DNA of 64,000 nt, from assembly GCA_027494055.1 (NCBI GenBank), contig JAOSJO010000012.1:124001-188000 (forward strand). Reading direction: 5' to 3'. Numbering within the stretch: position 1 is the first letter of the stretch; each line of letters begins with the position of its first letter. The notes beneath the pieces were generated by a model. The model did not search any database. It had not been told where the DNA came from and saw only the letters and a program-made list of their open reading frames with translations. Shown in pieces: positions 10,348 to 20,627 of this stretch. Made by a program: the position numbers and the translations under genes. This DNA comes from Anaerolineae bacterium (GTDB lineage: Bacteria; Chloroflexota; Anaerolineae; Aggregatilineales; JAFGMM01).

Positions 10348-11234
10348 ATGGCCGAGGAACTCGATCAACCACAGCCAATTGCGGTGCAACTCCGGCCCGG
10401 GTCTCAGCCGCGGCTGACACGGCAACTGCGCGCCCTCCTGCGGAGTCCGACGGCGGTTGCAGGTCTCGTCATCCTCGGCTTCTGGATCGTCATGGCCGTC
10501 ATCGGGCCACAGATCGCCCCTATGGCGTCAACGAGATTGAGCAGGGCGCGGTCTGGAAGCCGCCTTCCGAAGAACACCTCTTCGGTACGGATAACCTGGG
10601 GCGCGACATCTTCTCGCGGCTCATCGTGGGCGCGCGCCTGATGATCGTCTTGCCCACAGCCTCGGTTGGGGCCGCCGTGCTCGTCGGCACCACGATAGGG
10701 TTGCTGTCTGGCTACCGGGGTGGGTGGGCAGACGAGATCATCATGCGCCTGATGGACGTGATGCTTGCCTTCCCGGTGCTGATGCTGTACCTGATGATTA
10801 TCGTCGCCTTCGGGGCGTCAGCCGTCAACGTGGTGCTGGCGATCACTATCGCAACCTCGCCGGCAGTCGCGCGCCTCGTCCGCGGGCTGGTGCTGGACAT
10901 CCGCAGCCGTGAATTCGTCGCTGCGGCCAAGATGCGCGGCGAACCGACGATGTACATCCTGTTCCGCGAAATCCTGCCGAATGCGTTCAACCCCATCCTC
11001 GTTGATGCCCTGGTCCGCATCGGCTATGCCGCGTTCGCGGTGGGGGCGTTGGGCTTCCTGGGGTTGGGCGTGCCGCCGCCCAACCCGGACTGGGGTCGCA
11101 TGGTCAGCGAGGCCCGAACCGCCCTGATCATCACGCCGACCGCGCCGCTGATCCCGGCGCTGGCGATTGCCTCGCTGGTGATCGCGTTCAACCTCCTGGC
11201 GGATGGGTTGTCGGAGGCGTCTCAAAGTGGATGA
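10348..11234 (+). CDS. ABC transporter permease, DppC type, one frameshift
   Basis: Start ATG 10348. The N-terminal cytoplasmic segment and first helix ('VAGLVILGFWIVMAVIGPQI') are in one frame. After about 10520 the protein continues in another frame with 'SEEHLFGTDNLGRDIFSRLI', the hallmark of DppC/OppC proteins. The coupling loop 'SREFVAAAKMRGEPTMYILF' and the closing '[14 protein letters not shown]' are intact. Total length is about 295 residues, as expected. It forms the transmembrane pair with the upstream DppB-type subunit, and its end overlaps the ATPase start. Confidence 0.88.
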
Positions 11235-13289
11235 ACAGCTCACCGTCCTTGAGGTTCGCGACCTCAACGTAAGCTACCGCAGCCGGCGCGGCGTCGCCCG
11301 CGCTGTGCGCGACCTGTCGTTCGCGATCCGCGACGGCGAGACGTATGGCCTGGTTGGCGAGTCGGGTTGCGGCAAGTCAACCGTCGCGCTGGCGATCATG
11401 CGCTACCTGCCGCCGAAGACCGAGACGAGCGGGGCCATCGTCTTCAAGGGCAGGGACCTGATGGACATGCCGGGGCATGAACTGCGACACCTGCGCGGCA
11501 ACCGGATTGCTATTGTCTACCAGGACCCCCAATCGTCGTTGAACCCTTCGCTGACCGTCGAGCGGCAGCTTGTCGAGGTCATCAGTGCCCACGAGCCAAC
11601 TACGCCCGATGCGGCGCGCGAGCGCATCCTCCAGATGCTCGAACTCGTGCGCATGCCCGACCCCCGCTACATCCTGGAGCGCTACCCGCACCAGTTGAGC
11701 GGGGGGGATGCAGCAGCGTGTGGTCATCGCGATGGCGCTGCTGCTGAATCCCGACCTGGTCATCATGGACGAGCCGACGACCGGCCTGGACGTGACCGTC
11801 GAGGCAGGCGTGCTGGACATCCTCGACGACCTGCGCCGCGAGTTCAAGATGGCGGTGCTTTATATCAGTCACAACCTCGGCGTGATCGCGCGCATCTGCG
11901 ACCGGGTCGGCGTGATGTACGCGGGTGAGATGATCGAACAGGCCTCCACGCACGACCTGTTTCACCGGCCCCACCATCCCTATACGCTCGGCTTGATGCA
12001 CTGCGTGCCGCGCAGAGGCGTTCGGTACGACACGGAGGCCCTGTACTCGATTCCGGGGCGCGTCCCGCCCCTGACCGCGCTCCCGCAGGGGTGTACGTTC
12101 GCCGCGCGCTGCGCCCTCGCCGAAGCGGCGTGCAGCGCCAGCAGACCCACGCTGACGCAGGTCGCCACCGACCACCTCGCGCGGTGTTTCCGCTGGCAGG
12201 CCGTGATCGAGCAGCCGGAGATGGTCACACAGACCGGCGCGCCGCCCGGCAAAGCAGCCGAAACGCGCACGGAGGCCCTGCTCAATGTGCGCCGGCTCAA
12301 GGTGTATTTCTCCCAGGCGCTTTCGGTGCTTGGGATCGGCAAGCAGCGGGACATCAAAGTCATCGACGATGTGAGCTTTGACCTCGCCTCCCAGCGCACC
12401 CTCGGCATTGTCGGCGAGAGCGGCTGCGGCAAGAGCACCATCGCGCGTGCGCTCGCCGGCCTTGTGCCGGTCACGGATGGCGAGATCGACTTCGGCGGCG
12501 AGGACTTCTCGGTCTCGATTGACGCGCGGAGCCGGGTCAAGCTCCAACTCCTGCAGATGGTCTTCCAGAACCCCGACTCGTCGTTGAACCCGCGCCACAC
12601 GGTCGAGGTCGCGCTGCGACGCCCGGTGCGCCGCTTCGAGGTGGTGCCGCGCGACCAGGAGGACGACTACATCCTCGCGCTGCTGTACTCGGTCAACCTG
12701 GATGAGACCTATATCGACCGCCTCCCCAAAGAGCTGAGCGGCGGGGGAGAAGCAGCGCGTCGCCATCGCCCGCGCCTTCGCGGGCGGGCCAAAGCTCGTG
12801 TTGTGCGACGAGCCGATCTCATCGCTTGACGTGTCGGTGCAGGCGGCGGTCATTAACCTGCTGCGCAAGCTTCAGCACGAGCGCGATGTCTCGCTGATCT
12901 TCATTGCCCACGACCTGAACGTCGTGCGCTATATCTCCGACGAGGTGGCGGTGATCTATCTGGGGCGCATCTGCGAAATTGGCCCCACCGAGGCGATCTT
13001 CAGCCCACCCTACCACCCCTATACCGAGGCGCTGATGTCCGCGATCCCCGTCATCGATCCCGACGTGGACATCACGCCCATCCGCCTGTCCGGGACCGTC
13101 CCCAGCCCGGCGAAGCCGCCCGCGGGATGTCGCTTCCACACCCGGTGCCCGCGCAAGGTCGGCCCGATCTGCGAGGCCGAAGACCCGCCCGCGCGGGAGA
13201 CAGGCGAGGGCCATACGATCTACTGCCACATCCCGCTGGATGAACTGCGCACCCTGCAAAGCGAACGCCTGGCCGAATCCGCCGATTAG
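11227..13289 (+). CDS. Fused double ABC ATPase of the peptide importer (DppD-DppF type), two frameshifts
   Basis: The GTG at 11227 has GGAGG upstream and overlaps the permease gene end. Two complete ATPase domains lie in tandem. Each has a Walker A 'GESGCGKST' and an oligopeptide-type C-terminal metal-site tail ('[20 protein letters not shown]' and '[20 protein letters not shown]'). Walker B '[11 protein letters not shown]' belongs to the first and '[11 protein letters not shown]' to the second. Both frame breaks fall exactly at the signature 'LSGG', where G runs of seven and five bases have one G too many. Removing one G in each restores 'LSGGMQQR' and 'LSGGEKQR'. The product of about 686 residues powers the upstream permeases, so no separate DppD and DppF genes are needed. 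Confidence 0.88.
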
Positions 13290-13309
13290 CCCACTGGAGA
13301 GCGAGGTCC

Positions 13310-14002
13310 ATGCTGGCATTTGTTGACATCGAGCACAGGAAGGTCATCGACAACCCCGAAAAGGGGCCGCACCACCTGAAGGACTACTTTCAACGGGTGG
13401 ACAACATCGCCGCCGCCGTGGGGCTGCCCTGCACGCCGGTCCACTACCTGGACTTCAGCCTGGACTGGCTGCGCGCCAACGAAATCAAGGCGTTCTTCAT
13501 CAGCGGCAACACGCCCGACTGGGTCGAGTACGACTGGGACGAGTTCAAGCCGCTCCAGCAGGCCGTGACCTCCGGCGCGTACCCGGTCATGGGGTTCTGC
13601 GGCGGGCACCAGTTGATCGGGATGACGTTTGGCGCGGCGTGCGACGCGCTCGGCCCGCTCGCGCCCGGCGAACCGGACCCGATGCCCGAATACCACCCAG
13701 GGATGCGCAAGGAGAAGGGCTACCTGCCCTTCCAGCTGCACGCGCCAGATCACCCCCTGTTCGAGGGGTTCCCGCCCGGCGGGCCAGTCATCATGGAAAG
13801 CCACTATTGGGAGGTCAAGGCGCTCCCGGCGGGCTTTGCGCTCCTGGCCTCGACCAATTGGTGCCGGATTCAGGTGATGCAACACCGGGAACTGCCGATC
13901 TACTCGACGCAGGGGCACCCCGAAGCGTATACCGAAACCTACCCGGACGGGAGGCGCTTCATCCGCAACTTCGCGCGCGCGACCGGCGTCATCCGTGGCT
14001 GA
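13310..14002 (+). CDS. Class I glutamine amidotransferase-like protein
   Basis: Intact, 230 residues. The catalytic triad of the class I amidotransferase fold is visible: Cys97 in 'GFCGGHQLIG', His203 and Glu205 in 'STQGHPEAY'. Related proteins hydrolyse gamma-glutamyl linkages or supply ammonia. The gene begins 20 bases after the ABC ATPase gene and overlaps the next one by eight bases, so it belongs to the same catabolic operon. A role in removing a glutamyl group from the imported compound would fit the context, but this is inference. No membrane segment or signal peptide is present. Confidence 0.8.
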   Translation: MLAFVDIEHRKVIDNPEKGPHHLKDYFQRVDNIAAAVGLPCTPVHYLDFSLDWLRANEIKAFFISGNTPDWVEYDWDEFKPLQQAVTSGAYPVMGFCGGHQLIGMTFGAACDALGPLAPGEPDPMPEYHPGMRKEKGYLPFQLHAPDHPLFEGFPPGGPVIMESHYWEVKALPAGFALLASTNWCRIQVMQHRELPIYSTQGHPEAYTETYPDGRRFIRNFARATGVIRG

Positions 14003-15423
14003 GACCCGGTCCGCCACGTCGCCGCCGCCAGGGGCGCGGCCCGCTGTGATCCACGAGCAGGTCATCCGTTTTGCCCACGAACTGCGCTTCGCCGACCTGC
14101 CCGAAGCGGTGGTCCGGCAGGCGCAGCGCTGCCTGCTGGACCTGGCCGGCACCGCCGCCGGCGGCTGCATCACCGACGCCTCGCGCATCATACGCGATTA
14201 CGTGGCGCGCCATCATGGGTTCGCCGCCGGGGCCGGGGCGCGCCTCCTGCTTGACGGCCCGGCGGGTCAGCCCTGTCGGCGCGGCGCTGGCCGGCGGCGT
14301 CACCATCGACAGCCTGGACTGCCACGACGGCCACGTGCTGACCAAAGGGCACGCCGGCGTCGCCGTCTTCCCGGCGCTGATGGCGCTCATGGATGCGGAG
14401 CGCGCCGTCGATGGGCGCGAATTCCTGGCGGCGCTGGTGGTTGGTTACGAGATCGCGACCCGCGCGGGGATCGCGCTGCACGCCATGGCCTGCGACTACC
14501 ACAGCTCCGGCGCGTGGACGGCGCTGGCGTGCGCCGCGCTGGGCGCGCGGTTTCTGCGCCTCGACAGCCGGGCCACCTGGCACGCCCTGGGCATCGCGGA
14601 GTATCACGGGCCGCGCAGCCAGATCATGCGCTGCGTGGACCACCCCACGATGGTCAAGGACGGCGCGGGCTGGGGCGCGATGGCGGGCCTGAGCGCGGCG
14701 TACCTGGCCGCCGACGGCTTCACGGGCGCGCCGGCGCTCACGCTTGAGGACGGCGCAGTCGCCGCGACGTGGGCGGACGTGGGGGCGCGCTGGCGCATTC
14801 TGGAGCAGTACTTCAAGCCCTACCCCGTCTGCCGGTGGGCGCAGCCGGCCATCGAGGCGGCGCTCACGCTCCAGCAGGCCCATGGCGTCGCGGCTGCGGA
14901 CATCGCGCGCGTCGAGGTGGTCACGTTTCACCATGCGGTCAGGCTCGGCACGCGCGCCCCTTCGACCACCGAAGAGGCGCAGTATAGCCTGCCGTTTTCG
15001 GTCGCCGTCGCGCTGGTTCGGGGGCGCGTGGGCGCGGCGGAGGTCGGCCACGACGCGCTGCACGATGCGGCGGTGTTGCGGCTCGCCAACGGCATGGCCC
15101 TGGTCGAAAACGCCGGCTATAACGCGCAGTTCCCCGCCGAGCGCTGGGCGCACGTCGTGTTCGACCTGTGGGACGGCCGGCGGCTGACATCGCCGCCGAG
15201 GCCCGCGCGCGGTGGCGCGGACAACCCCTTGAGCGACGCCGAGCTGCGCGAGAAGTACTGGCTGCTCGCGGAGCCGCTGCTTGGCGCGCCGCGTGCGCAG
15301 CAGATCGAGGCCTGCATCGACCGCATCCCGGACGCGCCGGGCGACCTGGACACACTACGCCGGCTGCTGCTGAGTCCCGCCTCCCCGAAACATCATGAGC
15401 TTCATCAAGAGGAAAAGGCATGA
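13995..15423 (+). CDS. MmgE/PrpD-family protein, one frameshift
   Basis: The GTG at 13995 overlaps the amidotransferase gene. The N-terminal helical part ('AVVRQAQRCLLDLAGTAAGG') is in one frame. After about 14265 the sequence continues with 'GAALAGGVTIDSLDCHDGHV', the conserved PrpD region, then 'GYEIATRAGIALHAMACDYH' and a domain ending at 15423. Length is about 475 residues, typical. The family includes 2-methylcitrate dehydratase, cis-aconitate decarboxylase and iminodisuccinate epimerase. The last would fit an operon acting on amino-acid-like or opine-like substrates, but the sequence alone does not decide. The stop overlaps the GH4 start in an ATGA. Confidence 0.84.
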
Positions 15424-16766
15424 CCACGAAGATCAGCATCATCGGCGCGGGCAGCGCGGTCTTCTCGCTGCGGGTGACGATAGACCTGTGCCTGACGCCC
15501 AACCTGGAGGGCAGCACGATCAGCTTCATGGACATCGACCAGGGCCGGCTGGACGCCATCCACGGGCTGTGCCAGCGCTACGCGGACGAGATCGGCATCA
15601 CGCTCAACCTGGAGAAGACGACGAACCGGCGCGAGGCGCTGGAAGGCGCGGACTTCGTCATCAACACCGCGCTCGCCGCCGGCCATGAGCGCCTGCGCGC
15701 GGGGTGGGACATCGCCACAGCGCACGGCTACCGCCTCGGCGGGAGCCTGCACATCTTCCATGACGAGGCCTTCTGGATCAACTTCTACCAGTTCCGGCTC
15801 TTCGACGCGATCATGAAGGACATCCTGGAGGTCTGCCCGGAGGCGTGGTACATCCAGGTGAGCAACCCGGTGCTGGCCGGCATCACGTACCTGGGCCGGA
15901 AATACCCGGAGGCGAAGATCACCGGGCTGTGCCACGGCTTCGGCGGCGTGTACCGCATCGCCGACGTGCTGGGCCTGGACCGCGCCGGCCTGACGTTTCA
16001 GATACCGGGCGTGAATCACTTCGTCTGGCTGACGCACCTCTACCACCAGGGGGAGGACGTCATGCCCCAGTTCGACCGGTGGATTGAGGAAGAAGCGCCG
16101 CGCTACTGGGAGACCTGCGCGCCGAGCGACTATCTTGGGCCGGTGGCGGTGGACCTGTACCGACGCTTCGGCGTGTTCCCCATCGGCGACACGTGCAACC
16201 CCGGCGGCGGGTCGTGGCCGTACTGGTACCATGCCGACGCGGCGACCGAGAAACGGTGGCACGAGGACCCGATGGGCTGGTACAAAGGGTACTTCGCCTA
16301 CCTGGACCAGACCATCAGCAAGATCCGCCAGGCAGAGCAGGACGCCACGACGCAGGTCACGGAGGCGTTCCCGCCGGCGCTGTCAGGGGAGATCATGGTG
16401 CCGCTCGTCGAAGCGATTGCGTGCGATATCCCGCGCGTGCTGATCGCCAACATCCCCAACCACGGCGATTTTGTGCCCGGCGTCCCCAGGGACTTCGCGG
16501 TGGAGATCCCGACGCTGGTCAGCCGGCGCGGCATTCAGGGCGTCAAGACCGACGGCCTCCCGCGCCCCCTCACGTCGTACATCCTCCGAGACAGGGTGGC
16601 GCCCATCGAGGTCGAGCTGGAAGCCTACGAGAACGGGAGCCGGGAGGCACTGCTGCAGCTCATCATGATGGACCCGTACACCCGCACAGAGCAGCAGGCG
16701 CGGAGTCTGCTCGACGGCATCCTGGGCCTGCCCTATCACGAGGAAATGCGCCGGCACTACCGATAG
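15420..16766 (+). CDS. Glycoside hydrolase family 4 (alpha-galactosidase/alpha-glucosidase type)
   Basis: Intact, 448 residues. GH4 enzymes cleave glycosides by an NAD- and Mn-dependent oxidation-elimination route. The NAD site is 'IIGAGSAVFS' at residues 6-15. 'VSNPVLAG' (Asn149) and the metal ligands Cys171 ('LCHGFGG') and His200 ('GVNHFVW') are all present, so the enzyme should be active. The Cys-His-Gly triplet groups it with the alpha-galactosidase/alpha-glucuronidase side of the family rather than phospho-glycosidases. The start overlaps the PrpD stop (ATGA). It suggests that the compound brought in by the upstream ABC system carries a sugar or uronic acid. Confidence 0.9.
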   Translation: MTTKISIIGAGSAVFSLRVTIDLCLTPNLEGSTISFMDIDQGRLDAIHGLCQRYADEIGITLNLEKTTNRREALEGADFVINTALAAGHERLRAGWDIATAHGYRLGGSLHIFHDEAFWINFYQFRLFDAIMKDILEVCPEAWYIQVSNPVLAGITYLGRKYPEAKITGLCHGFGGVYRIADVLGLDRAGLTFQIPGVNHFVWLTHLYHQGEDVMPQFDRWIEEEAPRYWETCAPSDYLGPVAVDLYRRFGVFPIGDTCNPGGGSWPYWYHADAATEKRWHEDPMGWYKGYFAYLDQTISKIRQAEQDATTQVTEAFPPALSGEIMVPLVEAIACDIPRVLIANIPNHGDFVPGVPRDFAVEIPTLVSRRGIQGVKTDGLPRPLTSYILRDRVAPIEVELEAYENGSREALLQLIMMDPYTRTEQQARSLLDGILGLPYHEEMRRHYR

Positions 16767-16807
16767 GCGCGCACGCCATCGCGCCGCACACATAGAGGAG
16801 TCTCACC

Positions 16808-18134
16808 GTGGAGCCGCTTGCCCGCATCATGGTCGATTTCAAGCAGATGAAGGAATTCGCCAAAGACCCCTTCATCATCGAGCGCGGCCAGGGTATCTAC
16901 CTGTACGACATCAACGGCAAGGAATACATCGACGGCATTGCCGGCGTGTTTGTCGCCAGCGTGGGGCACGCCAACCCCGCTGTGCTGGAATCGATCACCA
17001 GCCAACTGGAGCGGCTGACGTTTGCGCCGCCCCTGGCGAGCACGAACCCGCCGGCGCTCCGGCTCGCGGAGCGCCTGAGCGCGCTCACGCCGCCGCAGTT
17101 CAACCTGGTGAAGTTCGCCAGCGGCGGGTCGGAAGCGGTGGAAAACGCGATCAAGATGGCGCTCCAGTATCACAAGCAGGCAGGCGGCCCAGGCCGGTAC
17201 AAGTTCATCACGACCTACGGCGCGTATCACGGGGGGACGCTGGGGGCCTTGAGCGCGAGCGGCGTTTCGGCGCGGCAGACGACCTTCGAGCCGCTGATGG
17301 GCAACTTCATCCACGTCCACCCGCCGAACTTCGCGCGCTGCCCGCTGCACCTCGAACCGGCGCAGTGCGCCGAAACCTGCGTGCTCCAGTTCGAGAATGT
17401 GATCGAGCGCGAGGGACCGGAGACGGTCGCCGGCGTGATTGTCGAGCCAGTCATGAACGTCGAGGGCCTCGTGTGGCCGCCGCCCAGCTATTTCCAGAAG
17501 CTGCGCGCGATCTGCGACCGGTATGGGGTGCTCCTGATCTATGACGAGGTCATCACCGGGTTTGGGCGCACGGGCACGCTCTTCTACTCAGAGCAGGCCG
17601 GCGCGTGGCCTGACCTGCTCTGCTGCGGCAAGGGGATGAGCGGCGGCTACATCCCGCTCGGCGCGACCATCATCGCGGACAGGGTGGCGGCGGCGTTCTG
17701 GGGCGAGGCCGAGGCGAACGTGCAGTACAACGCCGGCCACACCTTCGCCGGCAACCCACTCGCCTGCGCCGCCGGGCTTGCCGTGCTGGACTACATCGAG
17801 GCGCACCGGCTGCTGGAACGGGTGGCGCAGACCGGGCCGTACCTGGCCGCAAAGCTGGAGGCCCTGCGCGCGGACTGCCCCGCGATTGTCTCCGTGCGCG
17901 GGCTGGGGCTTTGGTGGGGCGTGGAATTCAGCCAGGACAACCCCACCGGCCAGCAGAAGGACCTGATCGGGCGTCGCGTCGAGCGGGCCGCGCGCGCGCA
18001 CGGGCTTGTGGTGCGCGGCGCGCCGGCCATGATCTCGTTCGGGCCGCCGCTCACCATCACCGAAGCAGAGATCGACGAGATGGTTCGCCGGCTGGCGCTG
18101 GCGCTCCAGGACGCGATTCCATACCGGGGGTTAG
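16808..18134 (+). CDS. Class III aminotransferase (aspartate aminotransferase superfamily)
   Basis: The GTG start at 16808 follows AGAGGAGTC. About 442 residues of class III PLP enzyme are present: 'SGGSEAVENAIKMA' for the phosphate site, Asp246 in 'LIYDEVITGFGRTG' and the PLP lysine Lys275 in 'CCGKGMSGGYIPLG'. Members transfer amino groups between omega-amino acids, ornithine, GABA or amines and a keto acid. The open frame runs on without a stop into the following SDR gene, giving a 604-residue apparent fusion. Removing one G from the GGGGG run at 18126-18130 creates a TAG at 18132-18134, and the SDR gene then has its own start and ribosome site. I therefore end this gene there. Confidence 0.86.
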
Positions 18135-18151
18135 GACAAAGGGGGACGGAC

Positions 18152-18933
18152 ATGAGACTCAAGGACCGGGTCGCGCTGGTCACGGGCGGCGCATCGGGCA
18201 TCGGGCGCGCCGCCGCGATACGGCTGGCGCAGGAGGGCGCGAAGGTCGCCATCGCCGACATCAACGGCGAGATGGGCGCGGAGGCGCTTCAGCTCGTGAA
18301 GGACCAGGGCGGCGAGGCGATCTTCATAAAGGCGGACGTCTCGCAAGTCGCGGAGACGGAGCGGATCGTCGCGGAGACGGTCGCCCGGTTTGGCCGGCTC
18401 GACATCCTGGTCAACAACGCCGCGGTCATGCTGGAGAAGACCGCCGTGGACACCTCAGAGGCGGAGTGGAACCGCATCACCGACACCAACCTGAAGGGGA
18501 CGTTCTTCTGCGCCAAGTATGCGATCATGCAGTTTCGCAGGCAGGGCACCGGCGGGAATATCGTGAACATGGCGTCGGTCAACAGCTTCTTCGCCGAGGG
18601 GGCATCGCCGCGTACTGCATGACGAAAGGCGGCATCGCCCAGCTCACGCGCGCGCTGGCGATGGACCACAGCGGCGAGGGCATCCGGGTCAACGCGATCT
18701 GCCCCGGATGGATCGAGACGCCGATGAACGCGAACTTCTTCGCGCTCGGCCCGCACATCCGCGAGCAGGCCGGCAGGCTGCACGCCATCGGGCGGACCGG
18801 CCAGCCGGAGGAGGTCGCCGACGCGGTGGTCTTCCTGGCGTCTGACGAGGCCTCTTTCATCACCGGGTCGATGCTGACCGTCGATGGCGGCTTTTCGGCG
18901 GGGCTTGCGCCCGCGCTGGGGATTGTGGTGTAG
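18152..18933 (+). CDS. Short-chain dehydrogenase/reductase, one frameshift
   Basis: ATG at 18152 with AAAGGGGGA upstream. It is a classical SDR of about 260 residues: NAD(P)-binding 'TGGASGIGRA', 'NNAAVM', catalytic Ser in 'NMASVNS' and the Tyr-Lys pair in 'AAYCMTKGG'. The acidic residue after beta-2 ('VAIADINGEM') favours NAD. The frame breaks near 18600, where 'gaggggg' lacks one G; beyond it the protein reads to 'MLTVDGGFSAGLAPALGIVV'. It is the last gene of the catabolic operon and probably oxidises or reduces an alcohol or sugar intermediate. The substrate is not determinable from sequence. Confidence 0.86.
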
Positions 18934-20344
18934 GCCGGCGGTGTGCAGCGGGGTCTGACCTATCCAGAATCCTGCTCGGTGAGCATCTCGGCCAGCGCAT
19001 TGCTATGGTCGCATCCGCCACACCGCGCACGCTGCCCAGCGCATCCTGCACCGGGAGCACCCAATCGCCGTTCGGCTGCTGCTGAGCGTGCAACCCACGC
19101 GGACCGTGGATGAAGTGCGTGTTGTTGCCCTCGGTCGTGGCCTTCAATACGACGGCCAACCCTGGTTGAGTGTCAAGCAGATACTTGGTGACAACGCTGT
19201 TCACCGTCTGCTGCACACGATTGCCCAAGCCGTCGTAGGCGTAGCTCGCCCCGCCCATGCTCAAGAGCCGGTTAGCCCTATCCCAAACATAAGCGTTTGT
19301 GCCATCGTGAGTCAAGTTGCCGTTGGCATCATACGTATAGCCTTCGTTCCACGCGCCTCCGTTCACCCGCGAGCGCGTGATCTGGTTGGCGTCGTTGTAC
19401 TCGTACTCTGTCGTCGTCTCGTCCACAACCTCTTGTGTCCGGTTGCCGGCGAGGTCGTAGGTGTACCCGTACTGTCGGAACGGTGTCGCGTCCAGATTCG
19501 CGCCGGGGTAATAATCCGCGCTCAGCACGCGCGCGAGCGCGTCGTAGGCGTACTCGATGGTGTGCAGATCGTATCTGTGGTTCTTGGTCTTCAGGCTCTT
19601 GAAGCGCAGCTTGTAGCCCGTGGAGATCGCCCGCTTCTCCCCTCGGTTGCGAATCTCAATCCGGTAAGGACCCTCTCCTTTGACCGGAATGTAGATGTCG
19701 TTGTCGCCTTCCTGGGCAGCGTGATTGTCAACACTCTGCCAGAAGGTGTTGCCCACGTAGATGTCGCAGATGCCGTGATCCGGCCCCTGCCCCAGCGTCA
19801 GTTCCACGTCCGTGCCGACTTCACCCTCATCCCCGAAACACATCACCGCCAACCAGGCTGTGACCTGTGTGGTGACCATGTAGGGATCGGCATCTGTCCA
19901 CGCGCCTCGATAGCTAATCACGTCGTCGTTGTAGAGAAACACCGTATCCGGGTCCTGTGGATCGAAGGGATGCGGCACACACTCGAATGCCCGCGTGCGG
20001 TTGCCGCGCGCGTCCACGTCGAACGCGAAGTGCCCCAGCGTCTTGCGCCCGGCGCTGTGCCGCAGCAGGCGCAGCCGCCCCGCGCCGTCGTAAGCGTACC
20101 GGCTGCGCAGTCCGCTCGCCCGCGTCGCCGCGATCAGCCGCCCCGCCAAGTCGTGGGCGCAGCGCGTCGTCTGCCGGTCCCAGTCGGTCAGGCTCACCAG
20201 TTGCCCACGCACATCGTAGGTGTAGGTGACGGTCAACCCGTCCGGTAGCGTCAATCGCGTGCGCAGCCCGCCGGCGTCGTAAGCATACTGCACCGTCTGC
20301 TCGGTTTGCCCGTCGTCGAACGTGACCGCGACGGGCCGGCGCAT
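18860..20344 (-). CDS. RHS/YD-repeat protein fragment (internal core part)
   Basis: A 494-residue open frame with repeated YD motifs ('VQYAYDAGGLRTRLTLPDG', 'GYTYDANGNLTHDG', 'NRLLSMGGASYAYDGLGNRV'). These build the hollow shell of RHS polymorphic toxins. The true N terminus and signal are missing: the frame begins inside the repeats at 20344, next to an AT-rich stretch. The match ends abruptly around 19010, just after 'VQDALGSVRGVAD'; the last 45 or so codons are unrelated and overlap the SDR gene antisense. The missing C-terminal core lies upstream at 21490-21963, in permuted order. A beta-rich insert without YD motifs occupies roughly residues 150-270. It is probably not functional as it stands. 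Confidence 0.75.
   Translation of the reverse strand: MRRPVAVTFDDGQTEQTVQYAYDAGGLRTRLTLPDGLTVTYTYDVRGQLVSLTDWDRQTTRCAHDLAGRLIAATRASGLRSRYAYDGAGRLRLLRHSAGRKTLGHFAFDVDARGNRTRAFECVPHPFDPQDPDTVFLYNDDVISYRGAWTDADPYMVTTQVTAWLAVMCFGDEGEVGTDVELTLGQGPDHGICDIYVGNTFWQSVDNHAAQEGDNDIYIPVKGEGPYRIEIRNRGEKRAISTGYKLRFKSLKTKNHRYDLHTIEYAYDALARVLSADYYPGANLDATPFRQYGYTYDLAGNRTQEVVDETTTEYEYNDANQITRSRVNGGAWNEGYTYDANGNLTHDGTNAYVWDRANRLLSMGGASYAYDGLGNRVQQTVNSVVTKYLLDTQPGLAVVLKATTEGNNTHFIHGPRGLHAQQQPNGDWVLPVQDALGSVRGVADATIAMRWPRCSPSRILDRSDPAAHRRPTPQSPARAQAPPKSRHRRSASTR
19011..19116 (-). repeat. Direct repeat, copy 1 (RHS core segment)
   Basis: About 106 bases encoding 'HGPRGLHAQQQPNGDW..DALGSVRGV', the 3' end of the internal RHS fragment. 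It matches 21851-21956 in the same orientation at roughly 88-90% by eye. The two copies bracket the permuted RHS locus. Confidence 0.75.
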
Positions 20345-20391
20345 CGCGTCGTTTCTAGCTATATTATAATTAGGAATAAAGTGTTAATTCA

Positions 20392-20616
20392 TCAAGTAGT
20401 TTTCTGAGTCTCATTTGCATTATCAGAAATTGTGCTAAGGCCACTTCTGATGTCCTCCCGCCGTTCTGCAAAATCGTTTTTCTCCAGGAGCTTTTTCATT
20501 GTATCTGCAAAGGCGCGTATAGTTTCGATAGGAGTAAGCATCTCGCTCCGCAAGATTTGTAGCTTCTCTTCGGCGCTCACATCCTTGAACTGGTTTAAGT
20601 TATCAGGTCCAGACAA
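20392..20616 (-). CDS. Small helical protein, candidate partner/immunity gene
   Basis: The ORF track starts this at 20673, but the better start is TTG 20616. It stands just after GGGAGGAG, which begins directly behind the stop of the preceding variable-domain gene. The 74-residue product is acidic and predicted helical, with 'EEKLQILRSEMLTPIETIRA' resembling a histidine-kinase dimerisation helix but lacking the phospho-accepting His. There is no signal peptide or membrane segment, so it should be cytosolic. Its place directly after an RHS C-terminal domain is where immunity genes usually sit, and its lower GC matches that domain. Immunity function is inferred from position only. Confidence 0.55.
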   Translation of the reverse strand: MSGPDNLNQFKDVSAEEKLQILRSEMLTPIETIRAFADTMKKLLEKNDFAERREDIRSGLSTISDNANETQKTT

Positions 20617-20627
20617 AGTCTCCTCCC

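Noticed and set aside
11600-12868. 422-residue minus-strand ORF
   Set aside because: Antisense to the double ABC ATPase; no conserved domain visible.
19088-20248. 386-residue plus-strand ORF
   Set aside because: Antisense to the RHS YD repeats; its Val/His/Arg-rich pattern is the complement of the repeats.
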